64,000 bases of DNA from Tilletia caries (GCA_032718865.1 JALUTQ010000004.1:930001-994000), one strand, 5' to 3'; positions 1 to 13,137 are shown, counted from the stretch's first letter. Translations and numbers: made by a program. Notes: generated by a model from the sequence alone, not told the origin.

Positions 1-2180
1 TCCGAACCAGTGGACATACCGCAAGAAGGATCCCACCAAACCACATCCGAACCAGTACACCTACCGAGCCAAGCATGGCCAGACTCCCGCACACAGGCCG
101 CCGGCGAAGAAGCGCAGCAAGACCGCGAGCGGTCGGATGTCGTTCGATGGGCTCGATGCTGAGGATCTGGGATCAGCGTCTGCTAGCAGCTCCTCCTTTC
201 CTGGTCCCAGTTCGCGGAGGAGCGCAACTCCTGCTGCTGCGTCCTTCGCGTCGCAAGCAGGGTTCCCAGCGGGTCCCGGGTCATTGGCGCCAGTCGGGAG
301 CGCGTCCGCGTCCGAGGCGGGTCAATTCCATCACAGGGTCGCTTCTCCGTCGGCTCCTAGCGCGCCGTCCCCGTCATTAGCAGCTTCGCTCAACATCATA
401 TCCATCTCAGCTCCCCCCCGGCGGAGCGCCAGTCATGACAGCGCACCATCAACTTTTGAGGCTGCTGCTGTCGCTGCTGCTGCTTCGGCGGCCGCCGCAT
501 CTGCATCTGCAGCCAGAGCCAGGGTAGCGGACGCCAAACAGAAGGAGAAGCGCGAGAAGGAGAGGGAACGCAAGCGGAAGGCTAAAGAGGAGGAAGATGC
601 GGCTGCGGGAGCTGAATCTGAGGCTGAAATGCTGCTTGACGATAAGCTGTACTGTATCTGTAAAACGTTATACGGTGAGTCCCAGCATCTGCTCTGCTCT
701 ACTTTTTCCATCCTGATTCAAGGCTTCTTTCCCATGCTGACCCCTCTTTGACTCTCAATTGTACAATGCGATTGGCGGGGTTGGTGCGGATAGATGAGGA
801 GCGCATGATGATAGCCTGTGACCACTGCGACGAGTGGTACCACACTCAATGCATGGGCATGTCGGATGCCAAGGCCGAACTCGTCGACATGTTCGTCTGC
901 CCTGCCTGCGAACCACGTACGTCGGATTCTTCTGTTCCTTGGAAAGATACTTTCTCCTACTCTTTGCTGATGCCTTTTTGTGTCAACCACAGTTACAAGC
1001 GATCGAACGACCTACAAGGCCAAGTGTCTATATGCGTCCTGTACTCACGCCGCCCTCCGGCCCCTCTCCCAGTTCTGCTCCGAACGATGCGGCATCCTAC
1101 ATGCGGGCGCCAAGATCGCACGCGGTCGATTCGGACGCTCCAACCCTTTCGCAGCAGGTATCATCGGCGTCGAACCGGGCAGTCGACCAAGCATGTTCGG
1201 AGGAGGCGGAGTCGAGAAGATGCTCTTCTCCCAGGAGGTCCAGAGTGGGAAAAAACGGCAGGGGATGGTCGTCTGGGCCGAGGGAGCTGCGGAACAGTTG
1301 CCTGGCTGGGGAAGGGAAGCCGTGGAGGAGGATCCTCATGCGTTGCTTCGGTCCCAGTTGGCCGATCTGCAACAGCGTCGGGCGGAGGTGGTGCGTTCCC
1401 AACAGCTGACGAGGACGCGGACTCGACTGCTGGGCTTGGTCATCAAACGGGCGGAGGAGATACCCTCGGCCCGACCGGGCGATTCGTCGCTCGAAGCGGC
1501 TGATTCGCCAGTCCCATCCCAACCGGATCCCATCTTCAGGAACAAGAATAAGAAACGGAAAGGCGCGGACGAGGTCATCGAGGCTCTCGTCAAGAACAGC
1601 TGGATGCGATGCGGCTTTGACGAGCGGCTGGCTTGGGGCGATGCTCGTTTGACGGAATGGACACTGACGGAGCGCGGGAGGGGCATGCTTGCGAGAGAGT
1701 TCAAGCTTGATGGGACGATCATCGAGCAGGGATTGAAAGGGATGAGCGGAGTTGGGGATCCTCCTCAGACGGGCTCGAGTTTGGATGAGGCTGCAGTGGA
1801 GGAGGGGATGGCAGCGGCGGTGGCGGCGGTGTGCGGCTTGCCGAAGCGGAAATGCAAGCGCCATGCCGATTGGGCTGCGATTCGAGAGGCGGACTTGAAT
1901 GCAGAGCTAGACGAACAGGTGAGTGCTCTGCATACCATTTCTCCAATTAAGATCCAGGCAAACGGGAGTCTTACGATTTTGTTTACCTTTCCGCCCGAAA
2001 CGCTCGTAGGTAAAGCTGCTCCAGAATCTGCAAGAACAGGAAAACTCCATCAAGGGCCGGCTCGACGCGTTGGAGCAATCTACACGAGCGGAGCGAATCA
2101 TTGCGGCGGCGTCAGACGCGGCCATTGCAGCCACCATCGCCAGGACAGCTGCACGACGATCGGTGCAAAACGGACCTTGA
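1..2180 (+). CDS. SPP1/CXXC1-like PHD-finger subunit of the COMPASS (Set1) complex, 5' partial
   Basis: Predicted nuclear chromatin reader that would bind H3K4 methylation within the Set1/COMPASS methyltransferase. The frame is open from base 2 with no start in the window, so the 5' end is missing. Exons are <1-674, 794-916, 993-1918 and 2010-2180. All three introns are GT-AG and join in phase, giving at least 630 residues. A low-complexity, Ala/Ser-rich and basic N-terminal part leads into a PHD finger split by intron 1: CxC in YCICKTLY, then CDHCDEWYH and VCPAC. After intron 2 comes a Cys-rich segment (CLYASC, FCSERC) like the one following the PHD in SPP1/CXXC1 proteins, then a long helical C-terminus ending in an Ala-rich coil. 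It converges on the NTO1-like gene with a 336-bp gap. Confidence is high for a PHD chromatin protein and moderate for the SPP1 assignment. Confidence 0.8.
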
Positions 2181-2516
2181 CCTTGACCTCTACCTTGACT
2201 CGATCTTGTCTTGTCCTTGGACCCTTCGACCTGCTCTCCTTTACCGGGGACGTATTCCTCATGTCTCACTTTGTCACAACCCCCAGCAATCGCATCAGTC
2301 ACTCCATACTTATTTCAGCAAGTGAGACGGGGGATTGATTGCTCAAAGTACACTGAAGACATTAGGAATTACAATGGGGAAAGTTGCATCGAGCTGGATG
2401 AGGAAGCTTGCAGGAGGGGCATGCTTTAAAGACGATAAGGGAAAGAGAGACGAAGTAAGAGTTCGGGTGACAGGAATGGCGACGATGCACGCAAGGTTAG
2501 AGGGGTGACGGAGCGT

Positions 2517-5500
2517 TCACTCCTTGTCCGCTTGAGCAAGTCTGTAGGCTTCCTTGACGAGGCCACGTTTGTGTTGTGCTGTTGAAAAAGGGAAAGGCAG
2601 GGAGGGGCAATCAGTAATTGACCGTACAGAGCCGCCGAGTCTCTTTGCGGGGAATGCGAGCTCACTTCGTCCGTCGATAGCCTTCAACAAGTGCTGATCG
2701 AGCTCGTCGTCTTCGAACATGAACCGCAATTTACGCGTGGGCACCCATCGCCTGACAAGGAAAAAAAGGAAAGGCTTTGTATCAGCATGAGAGTTCTGTC
2801 GGGCACGTCATTGATTCGTGTATGGGGAAGAATCAAACGCACCATTCAGCCTTCTGGCCGTAGAAGCGGACCAGATGGATCTCATCCGCTTCTTTGGCCG
2901 AGTCGAGGACTTCGTCAGGAACCTCAGACTGGCTCAACTTCGGTTCGACGATGACGGCAGGGGAGAACGGGTAGCCTGCATGCGATCGATATGGGTGAGG
3001 TATATGCGCAAAGAATCGTCAGTCAGAGCCACAGCAAACCAAGCGGCAAAAAAAGGAACGGGCAGCGGGCACTACTTACCAGTCACTTTGGCCCACACGA
3101 AAGTCCCCTCTACAAAGTCTTCCGGCTCGCCTTCGCCCTTCGCCTTCGTCCGGGGCATCTTGACTCGCCCTCGTCGCCGGCTCCACAGCCGGTCATCCAT
3201 ACCTTTCGTACCTTGCAGGCTCGAGGACCGCTCGAGGTGATGAAGAACTTGCATCGTCGAGGTGCTCTCCGATTCTTCCTCCTCCTCCTCCTCCTCCTCT
3301 TCTTCTTCTTCCTCCTCTTCCTCCTCCTCATCTTCGTCTCCTTCCCCTTCCTCCCCATCAGATTCGTCAGCCTCGTCTTCGGCTTCCTGGCCATCTTCAT
3401 CGGTCTCATCATCGATGGCATCCGCATAGGCTCGTCTTTTGCCTTTGCTGAATCGCCCGTTCCGATCGCGGACGTATTCATCAGGGTCTCCATCATCGAT
3501 GACCCGACGACGCTGACGCCGTGGCCGAGTCCGAGTCCCTTGACTTCGTGTCTGCAGAGCAGACGTGCTTGCAGATGGTTGTTCATCAGCATCGGAGAGT
3601 TCTGAAGAGTCGCCGTCACTACTATTGTCGCTGAGACTGCTGATCTCAGACAACTCTGAGTCACTGTCCGCGTCGTCGACCTTGACATTGGACGAAGATG
3701 CGATAGGAATTTGAGAAGTCGACGCCTCGGGCGCCGCAGAGGGCTCTTTGACCTTGACGCGGGACACCGTCCGCACCGCCACCTCCTTCGGTCCACGATC
3801 TATCATAATCGCGGACTCCTTCAGCGTCTGGGGACGGGACTGACGTTTGGTGCCCTCAGGCAGAACCCAGCCAGTGTTGAACCGCTTGAAGGTGTCCCAG
3901 TTGGTGACATCCTCGACCTCGAGCGTCGTCGGTTCGATGCCGGCCAAACTTCGGCGCTGGGCCAAAATCTTGTCGGGGACAGGACCGGCCTTGGGCACAG
4001 GGGCAGAGACAGCAATCTCCTCGGCCGCCGCGGGTTCGGCAGCAGGTGCGATCACCGGTGAAGGCGGGGCAGGTGTGGAAAGCACGCTCGTCATGGCACT
4101 GCTCGACTCATGCACAGGAGTAGATGGCAGTCGTTGATCAACAGTTGAGGAAGTCGCTTCAGGAAGGACGCTGGCAACCGCCTCTTTGCGCTCTGATTCG
4201 ACGCTGGTGGCCGTTTCTTCGCGTGGAGGTTCAACGCTGGTGAACGTTTCTTTGGACCCGGGTTCGAGGTTGGCAGCCGCTTCTTTACGTTCGGGTGCGG
4301 GTGCAGGTTCGACTTCGAGTTCGGGCGGAATCGATGGTGAAGCGCTCTTGGGAGTCGATGCCACCAGAGCAGTCTCTGCCGTGATGGTTTCATCAGCAGC
4401 GGCCGCCTCAATAACTTCAACGAGCGGAGCTGGCGTTACCTCAGCCATGACGGTGTCCTCAGTCTGCAATTCGGGCCGAGTCTCGATCACCGGTATCGTG
4501 CTGGAAACACTCTCCGCCGTGGCCCTTCTTGTCCGCTTGGCAGGACGTGCCTCGGTCGTGATTCTCGGTCGGGAACGTTTGTTACCCTTCTTGCTCCGAC
4601 TCGTGGTGGACTGCATCGTTTCAAAGCCGACCATCTCTGGTGAGATCGTTGCCCTAGTTCCCTCCGACATAGAGTCTTCGAGGATTGCGGTGTCCTGGCG
4701 GAGCAAGTTGCTGATGAAGTTGATTTTGTTACCATCTGAGGACTCAGCGTCCGCCTTAATGCTCGCTGGATGGGTACCTCCATTTAGAAGTGTCTCGACA
4801 TTTGAAGGAACTTCAGCCGATCCGCAGAGTTCTTCGTCCTCGATAAGGTCCAAGAGCGTAGCTTCGGGCTCAAAGTGAAACGTCAAATCCGGTCCTAAGC
4901 GCTCGACGATACGCTCCAGGTCATCCTCAGACATTGCCAGTCCATTTTCTCGACGCATGGCTTCTTGTTCTTGCTTCCAAGCTTGAATCGCAAGCTTTGC
5001 CTTGGCGTTTTCCTCAGTGTGGATGGTCGCAAATGTGTTTTCGAGCGCGGCAAGGATGACCTCTGCCGCCTTGTCCAGCTTCACCGCCAACTTGTGATAT
5101 GCTGTCTCGGGCTTGTTGTATAGGCGAGCATTGATGAAGACCTGCTGGACGTCTCTCCTGAGAGCTGCAACGCTCGGATATGCATTTTGTTCGAGGCGGG
5201 TGCTGATCTGACTCCAGTCCATTGGAATCTTGATGATGTCGTAGTAGTCAGGCACTTCGACGCTGCTAACGGGATGGGCGAAAAGACTCTGACGATCCAT
5301 ACTGATCAAAGCGTACAGAAAGCGTGAGTATAAAAAGGGTATGAGTGATCTAAGCGGGCTTCAAAACTTACCTCGTGATCTCTGTGAAAGCCTTCCGCAG
5401 CACGCTCGTATATGGGAACAAAAGATCCCCAACCAAAGTACTTCGCAACACCTCGATCTGCTTGAGCTTCTCGCGCTCCCGCTTTTGCGACAGCTCGGCC

Positions 5501-7420
5501 AGCATTTTGACCCTCTCCAGGTCCTCCCGCAAGAGTTTGAGGAACTGGAGCTTCTTTGCCTTTTCAGACTCAGCCTGTTCCTTCGGGACCGGGGCTGCGG
5601 TCCAGGGCTGTATAAAGGGTAGATAGTCAGTTTTGCTTGTAGACCGGCTAGGAAGGTTCACAAGGCTACACACCTCGAGATGGAGTCGCTTGAGCAGGGA
5701 AGCACCTCGTCTGGCCTCTCTCTTCAAGCTCCAGTATCTGGCAAGCTGAGCCACAAACAATGGCTTGGCCCGAATGCGAACCTTGTGGGTGTACTCCATG
5801 ACTCGATCCAGGATAAATTTGGGAACGAGTGGTGGTCCTGCGCGATAGGACTTCTTATATGCCCGGGCGGCTTTGGATGTCCTTCCCAAGGGAGCGACGA
5901 CACCATTGGAGTGCCGTGCATAGCCGCCGTTCAAGGCTGGAGGCCCAGAAGCGGACTTGCCCTTCTTCTTCTTCTTCTTGTTGGACGAGTCCTCGGCATG
6001 GTCGAATGCGCCACCCATGGGTGTATTGGCCCGAGAACCATTGGGTGTGTCGTCATCGTCGCCGCGTAAGTTGAGAGCGATAGGACGGGCGACTCCCACG
6101 CGCTCACGTTGCTGCTGCACTTCCTTGGGCAGATGCTTGTGGCAGCACGCCTTGATGAACTCTGGACCTTGGTCGTCCTCTGTCATAGCAATGTCCGCCG
6201 TCTCGGCAATGTCTGCGTAGAGCCCGTTGCCAGTGCTGCTTTTGTTGGCATCGGCGCGTGAGCGAGTAAACCTGAGAAGGAGATCTGCCTCTTGAGCACA
6301 GGTTACGTGGAAAGCTACACAGCAAGACTTATTGTCGCATTGAATACAAGCTCCCATCCTTTGGCGACAGAGGTAGCAACACTGTTATGAGATGATGAAA
6401 ATGTCAGAGTCATTCTGAGGCAACTGCGAGACACTGACACTTACTAGCTTCCACCGTGCCTTGGGAATCGTCTCAACGCCGTCGATTGGCTCCATGTAAA
6501 CAGGGTTACTGACGCCAGTCTCCGGGATCCAGATGGCGCAGAGGAGGTGAGCCCATTTGCCATTGGAGGTCTGCTTGAATGCACCACCTTCATGTGGGCA
6601 GAATATGCAGGACACAGCTCGATCAGGAGAGACTGTGCACTTGCGACATAACCATTGACCTTCGGGTATGTATGGGATTCCGTAGCAGTCTGAGAAATTG
6701 AAAAGAAGAATTGAGCCTGGGATTGTGCTCGACTTGACTCGTTCTGTACACATACCTTGATGGGCGGCCAAGTTGCAACCGTCGCAGAACACGATGGCAT
6801 TACTGTTTTCGCACTCTCCATCGTCGCATATGGCGCAGCGCACGTCTTCGACTGAGTCCGGGCCATTCGCATCTCCAGCCGCGGTGTTTGCCTTCTTCGG
6901 GACGCGCTTCATCTGAGGGTACGGGATCGTGATTCAGCAAAGGGTGGGATGACAGGAGCTCCATAGGGTGGCAAAGCAGCGACATACCAAGTCAAACCAT
7001 TCCTTCTCGATGCGATCCATCAGAATCTCAAATATCTCGTAGGAAATGATGTCCATTTGGCTGCGCTTGCGCTCGGCATTGACAAAGTCGAGCCATTGTT
7101 GGTCTGTGAAGGGCAAGTCCGGGCGACGCTGTCAGAGGCGCAACATCATTCGGAATGCACAAGGAAGACTCACCCTGTTCGTCCATGTCATACTCAACCC
7201 TGTTCTTGAGCTCTGCTTCGGCCGGCTCGATGTGTCGGAGGTAGTGTTCGGGACGAACGAAGTGAGAGCCATTGTTGAAGCCGAACTCGATGAACTGCCG
7301 TTCGTGCACACCAGCAGGAGCAGAAAGCTCGAGGGCATCAGCGTCGGGGATCTTGCGGAAGCTGACTTTTGGCAAGCTGAACGACAGCGGCGGGTAGGGG
7401 GGCGTGGTTGGGATCGGCAT
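2517..7420 (-). CDS. NTO1: NTO1/BRPF-like scaffold subunit of a NuA3-type histone acetyltransferase
   Basis: Predicted nuclear scaffold that joins a MYST acetyltransferase to chromatin. Ten exons (7420-7174, 7103-6988, 6912-6756, 6689-6445, 6381-5674, 5607-5372, 5301-3080, 2975-2843, 2751-2666, 2578-2517) join in phase to 1403 aa. Domain order is BRPF-like: an EPL1-like N-terminus; a first PHD (CAICDDGECENSN, FCDGCNLAAHQ); a zinc knuckle and extended second PHD (CIFCP, CCYLCRQR, CVAFHVTCA); helical EPL1-type segments; a bromodomain (DYYDIIKIPMD, then VFINARLYN); a long Ser/Glu-rich linker with an unbroken run of Glu residues near 3280-3330; and a C-terminal PWWP domain (FVWAKVTGYPFSPAVI, HLVRFYG, EWRWVP). 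Budding-yeast Nto1 lacks the bromodomain and PWWP, so the full set is closer to animal BRPF. It is divergent from the YTA7-like gene. Confidence 0.9.
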
Positions 7421-8145
7421 GATGAGGATTGCCTAGGAGCTCAAGTGTCCATGGCCCGACCGTCGTTCGACGACCGCGGGTCCCAAGACAGCAGCTACGA
7501 TGTGCGCACCGACGACACTGCAGCTCCGTCCAGGAGGGCGTGAGAATGTTCCGTCAGGCTGAACCTTGAGGGACGTGCGTGAAGACAGCAGACTGTGTTC
7601 TTCGCTAACTTTTTCGCCGCTCGGACCGGAACACTTGCAGGAGCACGGAGCGCAGACACGCGGACGGCTTGCGCGCAGCAGACGCTTGTTCCTGTTCTTT
7701 GGGGTTCCGCTTCGAGCTCGCCTGTGGGATCTCCGCCGGGCGCCTGGCTGCTTCGATGGTCGCGAGTACGAGGAGGATGAGACGCGTTTCTAGCGGGGCA
7801 GCGATCCTCCGTTGCAGCTCTGTGGAGCTTTCTCGCTTGAATCCGGACGCGTGCTTACGGCCGTAAGCAGACACGCGACGCGTTTTGCCACACCGTGTTG
7901 CGAGTATGGAGCACCAGACGCGTCGAGCAACCACCCGCTGAGCGCTGATCGCTCTCATACACTTGACTGACCTTCTTGAGCTTCTCGTGCTGCCCCGGCG
8001 AAGCAGAAAGAACAACACCATCGACGCTCCCAATCTCCAGACGCGACGGCGACGCGACGGACGAGCATCGCAGCGAACCGCAGCGGAGGATCAGCACAGC
8101 ACAGAATAGCATAGGATTTCCGCGACATCTCTGTGAAGCGCGACC
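7421..8145. promoter_or_regulatory. Shared divergent promoter region of the NTO1-like and YTA7-like genes
   Basis: These 725 bp lie between two start codons pointing away from each other. No convincing coding frame is seen on either strand. The exact 14-bp palindrome CTTACGGCCGTAAG is at 7854-7867, and with its flanking G and C it is palindromic over 16 bp. GC-rich CGCGACGCG and ACGCGTC motifs follow. No TATA box can be assigned with confidence. Confidence 0.6.
7854..7867. promoter_or_regulatory. Palindrome CTTACGGCCGTAAG, copy 1
   Basis: Perfect 14-bp palindrome in the middle of the NTO1/YTA7 divergent promoter. Identical copies lie at 37897 and 46047, and a one-mismatch copy at 28580. It contains a CGG-CCG core of the kind bound by dimeric Zn2Cys6 factors. 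That reading is inference. Confidence 0.6.
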
Positions 8146-11100
8146 ATGTCTGGCCTCCCGAAACGAGCAGCCGCCCGAAGGGTCGGAACTTACGCAGAAA
8201 ATAACGATGAATCCGACTTTGGCCCAGGGACGCCGGAGGAGCCAGAGGATGATGAGCCCAAGAAGTCCACGCGTACGAGTGGGCGAACACGGAGGTCCAG
8301 CTCTCGATTCCAAGATTTCGAACCCTACGATCATTCGGAAAGCGAAGGGCCTCCCAAGTCAGACACAGCGCAAGCTCCCGCCCGGAACCCAAAGCTTCGG
8401 ATCAAGCTCAGGCCGCAAAGCGATGTACCAAGCGTGGCGGGTTCCCGCCCAATGCGGAGTACGCGAAATTCGGCGGCAGCCGCACCGGTCGCTTCCAGCG
8501 TGAACGGAGAGGACGACGAGGATGGAGACTTCGAGGCGGATGGCGAAGTCGACCAGCCTCCTGCTAAAAGTGCCGATATGGTATGTTCTAAGGTTGCGCG
8601 TGAGCTTGGCATGTTCTGCTCCACCGCTGACCATTCTCATCCTTGCCATTCATTCCGCCCGTTCAGAGCGCACTTCAATTTGAAGATGACAGTCATTCAT
8701 CGACCAGAAGGCGGGCTGCAAGGTCGAACGTCAATTATCTTGAGCATGGCGCTGCTTCCACCGATGAAGATGAACAAGAGGTCATCCGGCCAGCTCGCAA
8801 ACGAGCACCGCCGCCAAAAGTGGTATGTCAGACGGTTTGGTCGCTAAACGTCTCCTATGGCCGCTGACTGTCTACACCCTCTACGGATGCTTCAGGACCA
8901 GGAGAGTGACTATGAAGGAAGTGATGCGTTTGACAATGCCGATTTCGGCAAACAACGCAAGAAGCGATTCGTAAAAAACAGCGACAAGCAGGCTGCCAAG
9001 ATGACAAAGCTGGCAAAGAAGCAACGCAGCAAAAAAAGGGGATCCGGGGATGAGGATTTCGAAGCCTCGGACGGGGAAGACTCTGAGAGAGACGATGCCT
9101 CACTCCGTCTCCATGACGAAGATAGTCCGGATCTCCCGGATGAGCCGCAGGCCAGTCAAGGCACCTCGTACGGTCTGCGTCAGAGAAAGCCTGTTAACTA
9201 CTCGATTCCGACGAAGCACACACCCTTCGACGACAACTACCCGGATGCGTACAACTTCCCAAGGAAGGGCCCGCTGACTTTTGTCGATGACACTCCCAAG
9301 AAGCGCGTCCCACGCAAAAAAGGCGGCTGGAACGGCCTGCCAGCGACGATGTCTGGCAAGGACTATGCCAAACTCTTTGGCGATGGACCGGACAGCTCCG
9401 ACGATGATGGTGCTACAGCCCGACGCGTGCTTGGCGCCGGCCTGGGTGGAACTCCCATGCTGGGTGGACTGCCTACATCAGTGTCCGGATTGCTCGGTGG
9501 CGCGGGTGGATTGGGTGCATTTGGAGGAGCCGGTGCTGCCCATGGTGCCGTGGACAAGGATGCACAACTGGGTCGAATCCGGCCAGCTTCGGATGGATTG
9601 GCCGATGTCGACCCCTTCGGCCCGAATATGGCGGTCGACTTTAACTCGATTGGCGGTTTGGATTCCCATGTCCAGCAGCTCAAGGAAATGGTCAGCTTGC
9701 CACTGCTCTACCCCGAAGTATTTACTCAGTTCAAGGTCACGCCACCACGCGGTGTCCTGTTCCATGGGCCACCGGGAACGGGAAAAACACTGGTGGCACG
9801 TGCATTGGCGGCAAGCTGCAGCACGGAAGGACAGCAAATCACCTTCTTCATGCGAAAGGGTGCTGACTGCCTCAGCAAGTGGGTCGGAGAGGCGGAGCGA
9901 CAACTGCGGCTGCTTTTCGAGGAAGCCAAGAACTCCCAGCCCTCCATCATCTTTTTCGATGAGATCGACGGTCTGGCACCCGTCCGCAGCAGCAAGCAGG
10001 ACCAGATTCACGCAAGTATAGTGTCCACTTTGCTCGCCTTGATGGACGGGATGGATGGCCGAGGTCAAGTCGTCATAATCGGTGCAACAAATCGGCCGGA
10101 CAGCGTCGATCCTGCGCTGCGAAGGCCTGGCCGCTTCGATCGGGAGTTCTACTTCCCATTACCCGATCGCAAGGGAAGACGAGCGATTCTAAATATTCAC
10201 ACCCGGGGCTGGGAACCACCACTTTCTGACGAATTCAAGGACAGGCTGGCGGAGGTCACCAAGGGATACGGCGGCGCTGATCTCAGGGTGAGCGCATGAA
10301 TTCAGGCCTCGCAACTCTGCGTGCAAGTTCTGATCTTTTCTCTCTTCAGGCTCTATGCACCGAAGCCGCCTTGAACGCGATTCAAAGACGCTATCCTCAA
10401 ATCTACAATACAAACGAGCGTCTCCTGTTACAGCCGGAGACTATTCACGTGGACGCGAAAGACTTCATGATGTCCGTTAACAAAGTCGTTCCGTCATCCA
10501 AGCGCGCCGGTACCGGCTCTGCCGCTGCTCTCCCCGAGCATTTCCAGCCTTTACTTGGTGGCGCTGTGGAAGAGGCCACGAAGATCCTCGATAGCGTCAT
10601 GCCACCGGTGTCGAAGCGGAACGCTCTCGAGGAGGCTCTGTACGAAGACGAAGCCCCGGCCGACACATCCGGATCATCATTATCGGCAGCTTTCGGTGGA
10701 GGAGCCGCTACCGCGCGTGCTCGCGACGGTGGTTTCGGTCGCGAATTGCTCCTGCAATCATTCGAGACGCTGCGGGTCTTCAAACCACGTGTTCTGATTC
10801 ATGGCGAGGAGGGAATGGGCCAAGGCATTGTAGGCGCAGCTATCCTGCATCACCTCGAAGGCTACCATATTCAGCCACTGGACATTGCGACTCTCTTGGG
10901 TGACAGCTCGCGATCGCCCGAGGCCGCCGTGATCCAGATCTTCCAAGAGGCGAAGCGCCACAAGCCGAGCGTGATGTACATCCCAAGCTTGATTCACTGG
11001 GCGAATTCGGTGCCGGAGGGTGTGCGGACGACCCTCAAATCTCTGCTTGACAGCCTGGCTCCGTCCGATCCAGTCATGCTGCTTGCAGTCGCAGAGGAGC

Positions 11101-12963
11101 CGATTCAAGAACTTCGCAGAGATGTGCGATCGTGGTTCGGATTCTTGCCAAGTAACAAGTATCAAATTCCTCGGCCAACACCGGTGAGTCCATTTCTGAT
11201 GGTGAGCATTAATGATTCTGTATTGACGCGTGTGCTGTATTGTAGGGCCAACGACACGCATTCTTCTCCGACTTATTGTATCACGCTTCTCGACCTCCCA
11301 CCGAGTTCCCGGATGGCGTACCTCGAAAAAAGCGTGTCCTTGAAACTCTGCCGGTTGCGCCGCCGAAGAAAGCCAGGGAGCCTACCAAGGCGGAACTGGA
11401 TCAATTGCAGAATCAAGACGAGCGGACGCTTGAACATCTCAAGTTCCGTCTGAGTCCTGTTCTCGCTGAACTACGCAAGAAATTCAAGCGTTTCTGCCGC
11501 GATGCCAGAGTGAGTCACACCATGATCTAGTGCATGTCGTTCACTTTTGGCTGACAGTGCTGTATCCCTTGCAGCTGGAGTACAATCTGCAAAACTTGTT
11601 GTCGAGATTCGCCTTCGAGCCACCTTCGGGAGGCAAAGTCGTTGTGCACTTGATCTACAACCAGCCAGTCAAAGGCATTCGCGGCGCACAATTGCTCTCG
11701 CCCGCAAAGCCTCAGGCTCCCGCTCCAAGTATAATCGAAGACTTGGTGGCACCCGGGCCAGATCCGATCGTAACCGACATCTCTGCTGGACAGCAGGCTC
11801 AGGTGGCGATCGGAGGACCAGCTGCGACCGAGGCCGGTCTTGCTGCAGCCAGCCAAATGACCTTGGCCTCGACGACGGACGGGGACGTTTCGATGCTGAA
11901 CGCGGATCTGCAAGTACCTGCGTCGCAGCCTCTTCCTCCTTCACTCGCCATCACTGCGGAAGACGCGCTGCCACCGCCGTCGACGCCGATGAAACCGAGT
12001 GAACCCTCACAAAGCTTGCAAGTGCCTGTCGAGGATCAAGTCGTCGTTCCTCCGGTGCCCAGCATTCCGGATGGAGCCCTAAAGCGAGATATGACGATCT
12101 GGCTGATATCGCTCGACAAGATGCACACTCGACTCTTCAACAGCTACTATCTCACGGCAGAGGAGTTCCTCGAAGACGTGCAAAAGCTGGTAGCAAACGC
12201 CGAAGAAGCTGCAGAAGTGGACGAAGATCGGGTCACCAAGGCATACGAGATGCGGACGTTGGCACTGGTGCTGATCGAGCAGTTTGTCGATCCTGCTTTC
12301 AGGATGGAATGCGCAAAGATGGCAAAACGAGTTCGCGAGCGCGAGGCCGCATCGACACGAGCGGAGAAGGAGAAAACGGACGGAGGCGAGACCGTGAACG
12401 GAGGAGGCGCCATTGCTCCTGTGGCATCGCACCAAGCGTCTTCCTCTTCCGGATCGCTCAAGCGGACGAGAGAAGACGGGAGCGGAGTCAACGAGTCGCA
12501 AGGCGCAGAAGAGGAAGAAGCGGCACGAAAGCGTCAGCGTCATACACCCCAACCTTACGGCGCAACCCATACCGTGCCAAACGATCTGGCTCATATATCG
12601 TCAAACGGTGCAGGACCTTCCTCTCAACCGGAACAGTCACCGGTCAAACACCACGGGCCCATAGGAATGGGCCTCCTTTTGAACGGATCCAACGTGACTC
12701 GGTCGCCTTCGAAGGCATTGGCACATAATTTCGAGGTCAATCATCTGGTTCTACAACAACTCGCTGATCACATGGTCAGCATCAGTGCCGACTTCACAAT
12801 CGATCAGTTGGAGCAGCTGCGAGCTTCCGCGTTTAACGTCGTCTGGCGCAGACGCTCGGAGTGGAATCGGAATTCCTTACTCCAGGAATTGTGGGGCCTT
12901 ACACAACAAATATACGAGGCTGTACGTCAGGAGAAGGAGGAGGAGGAGGCCGAACACAACTGA
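8146..12963 (+). CDS. YTA7: YTA7/ABO1/ATAD2-like bromodomain AAA ATPase (histone chaperone)
   Basis: Predicted nuclear AAA+ ATPase that handles histone H3-H4 and nucleosome density. Exons 8146-8580, 8667-8822, 8896-10287, 10350-11183, 11246-11509 and 11575-12963 join in phase to 1489 aa, starting at an ATG with A at -3. The N-terminus is acidic and basic (about 1-380). The first AAA module has a Walker A GPPGTGKT near residue 488, Walker B FFDEIDG near 552, an arginine-finger region (RRPGRFDRE) and sensor GATNRPD, so it looks catalytically intact. The second AAA module (about 640-920) lacks a recognisable Walker A: the equivalent stretch reads HGEEGMGQG. It is probably inactive, as in the family. 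A degenerate bromodomain follows at about 1199-1290 (DMTIWLISLDKMHTRLFNSYYL), then a helical C-terminus. It converges on the giant membrane-protein gene 174 bp downstream. Confidence 0.93.
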
Positions 12964-13137
12964 AATCTCTCACATGTAAACATCTCCACGACATCTCTCT
13001 TGCTGGCCTCCTCTTGAATCGACTTGCATTCTAAAGATCATGGAAATTATGGCTTGTTGCTTGTTTGAAGATCACGGGCTACGTGCTAGATGTTAGACTC
13101 GCATATAAGGAGGAGCATAGAAAGGTTGTGGAAGAGA

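Noticed and set aside
1097..1864. 255-codon minus-strand frame across the SPP1-like gene
   Set aside because: It is antisense to a well-supported exon, has no family motifs, and is the mirror of codon bias on the + strand.
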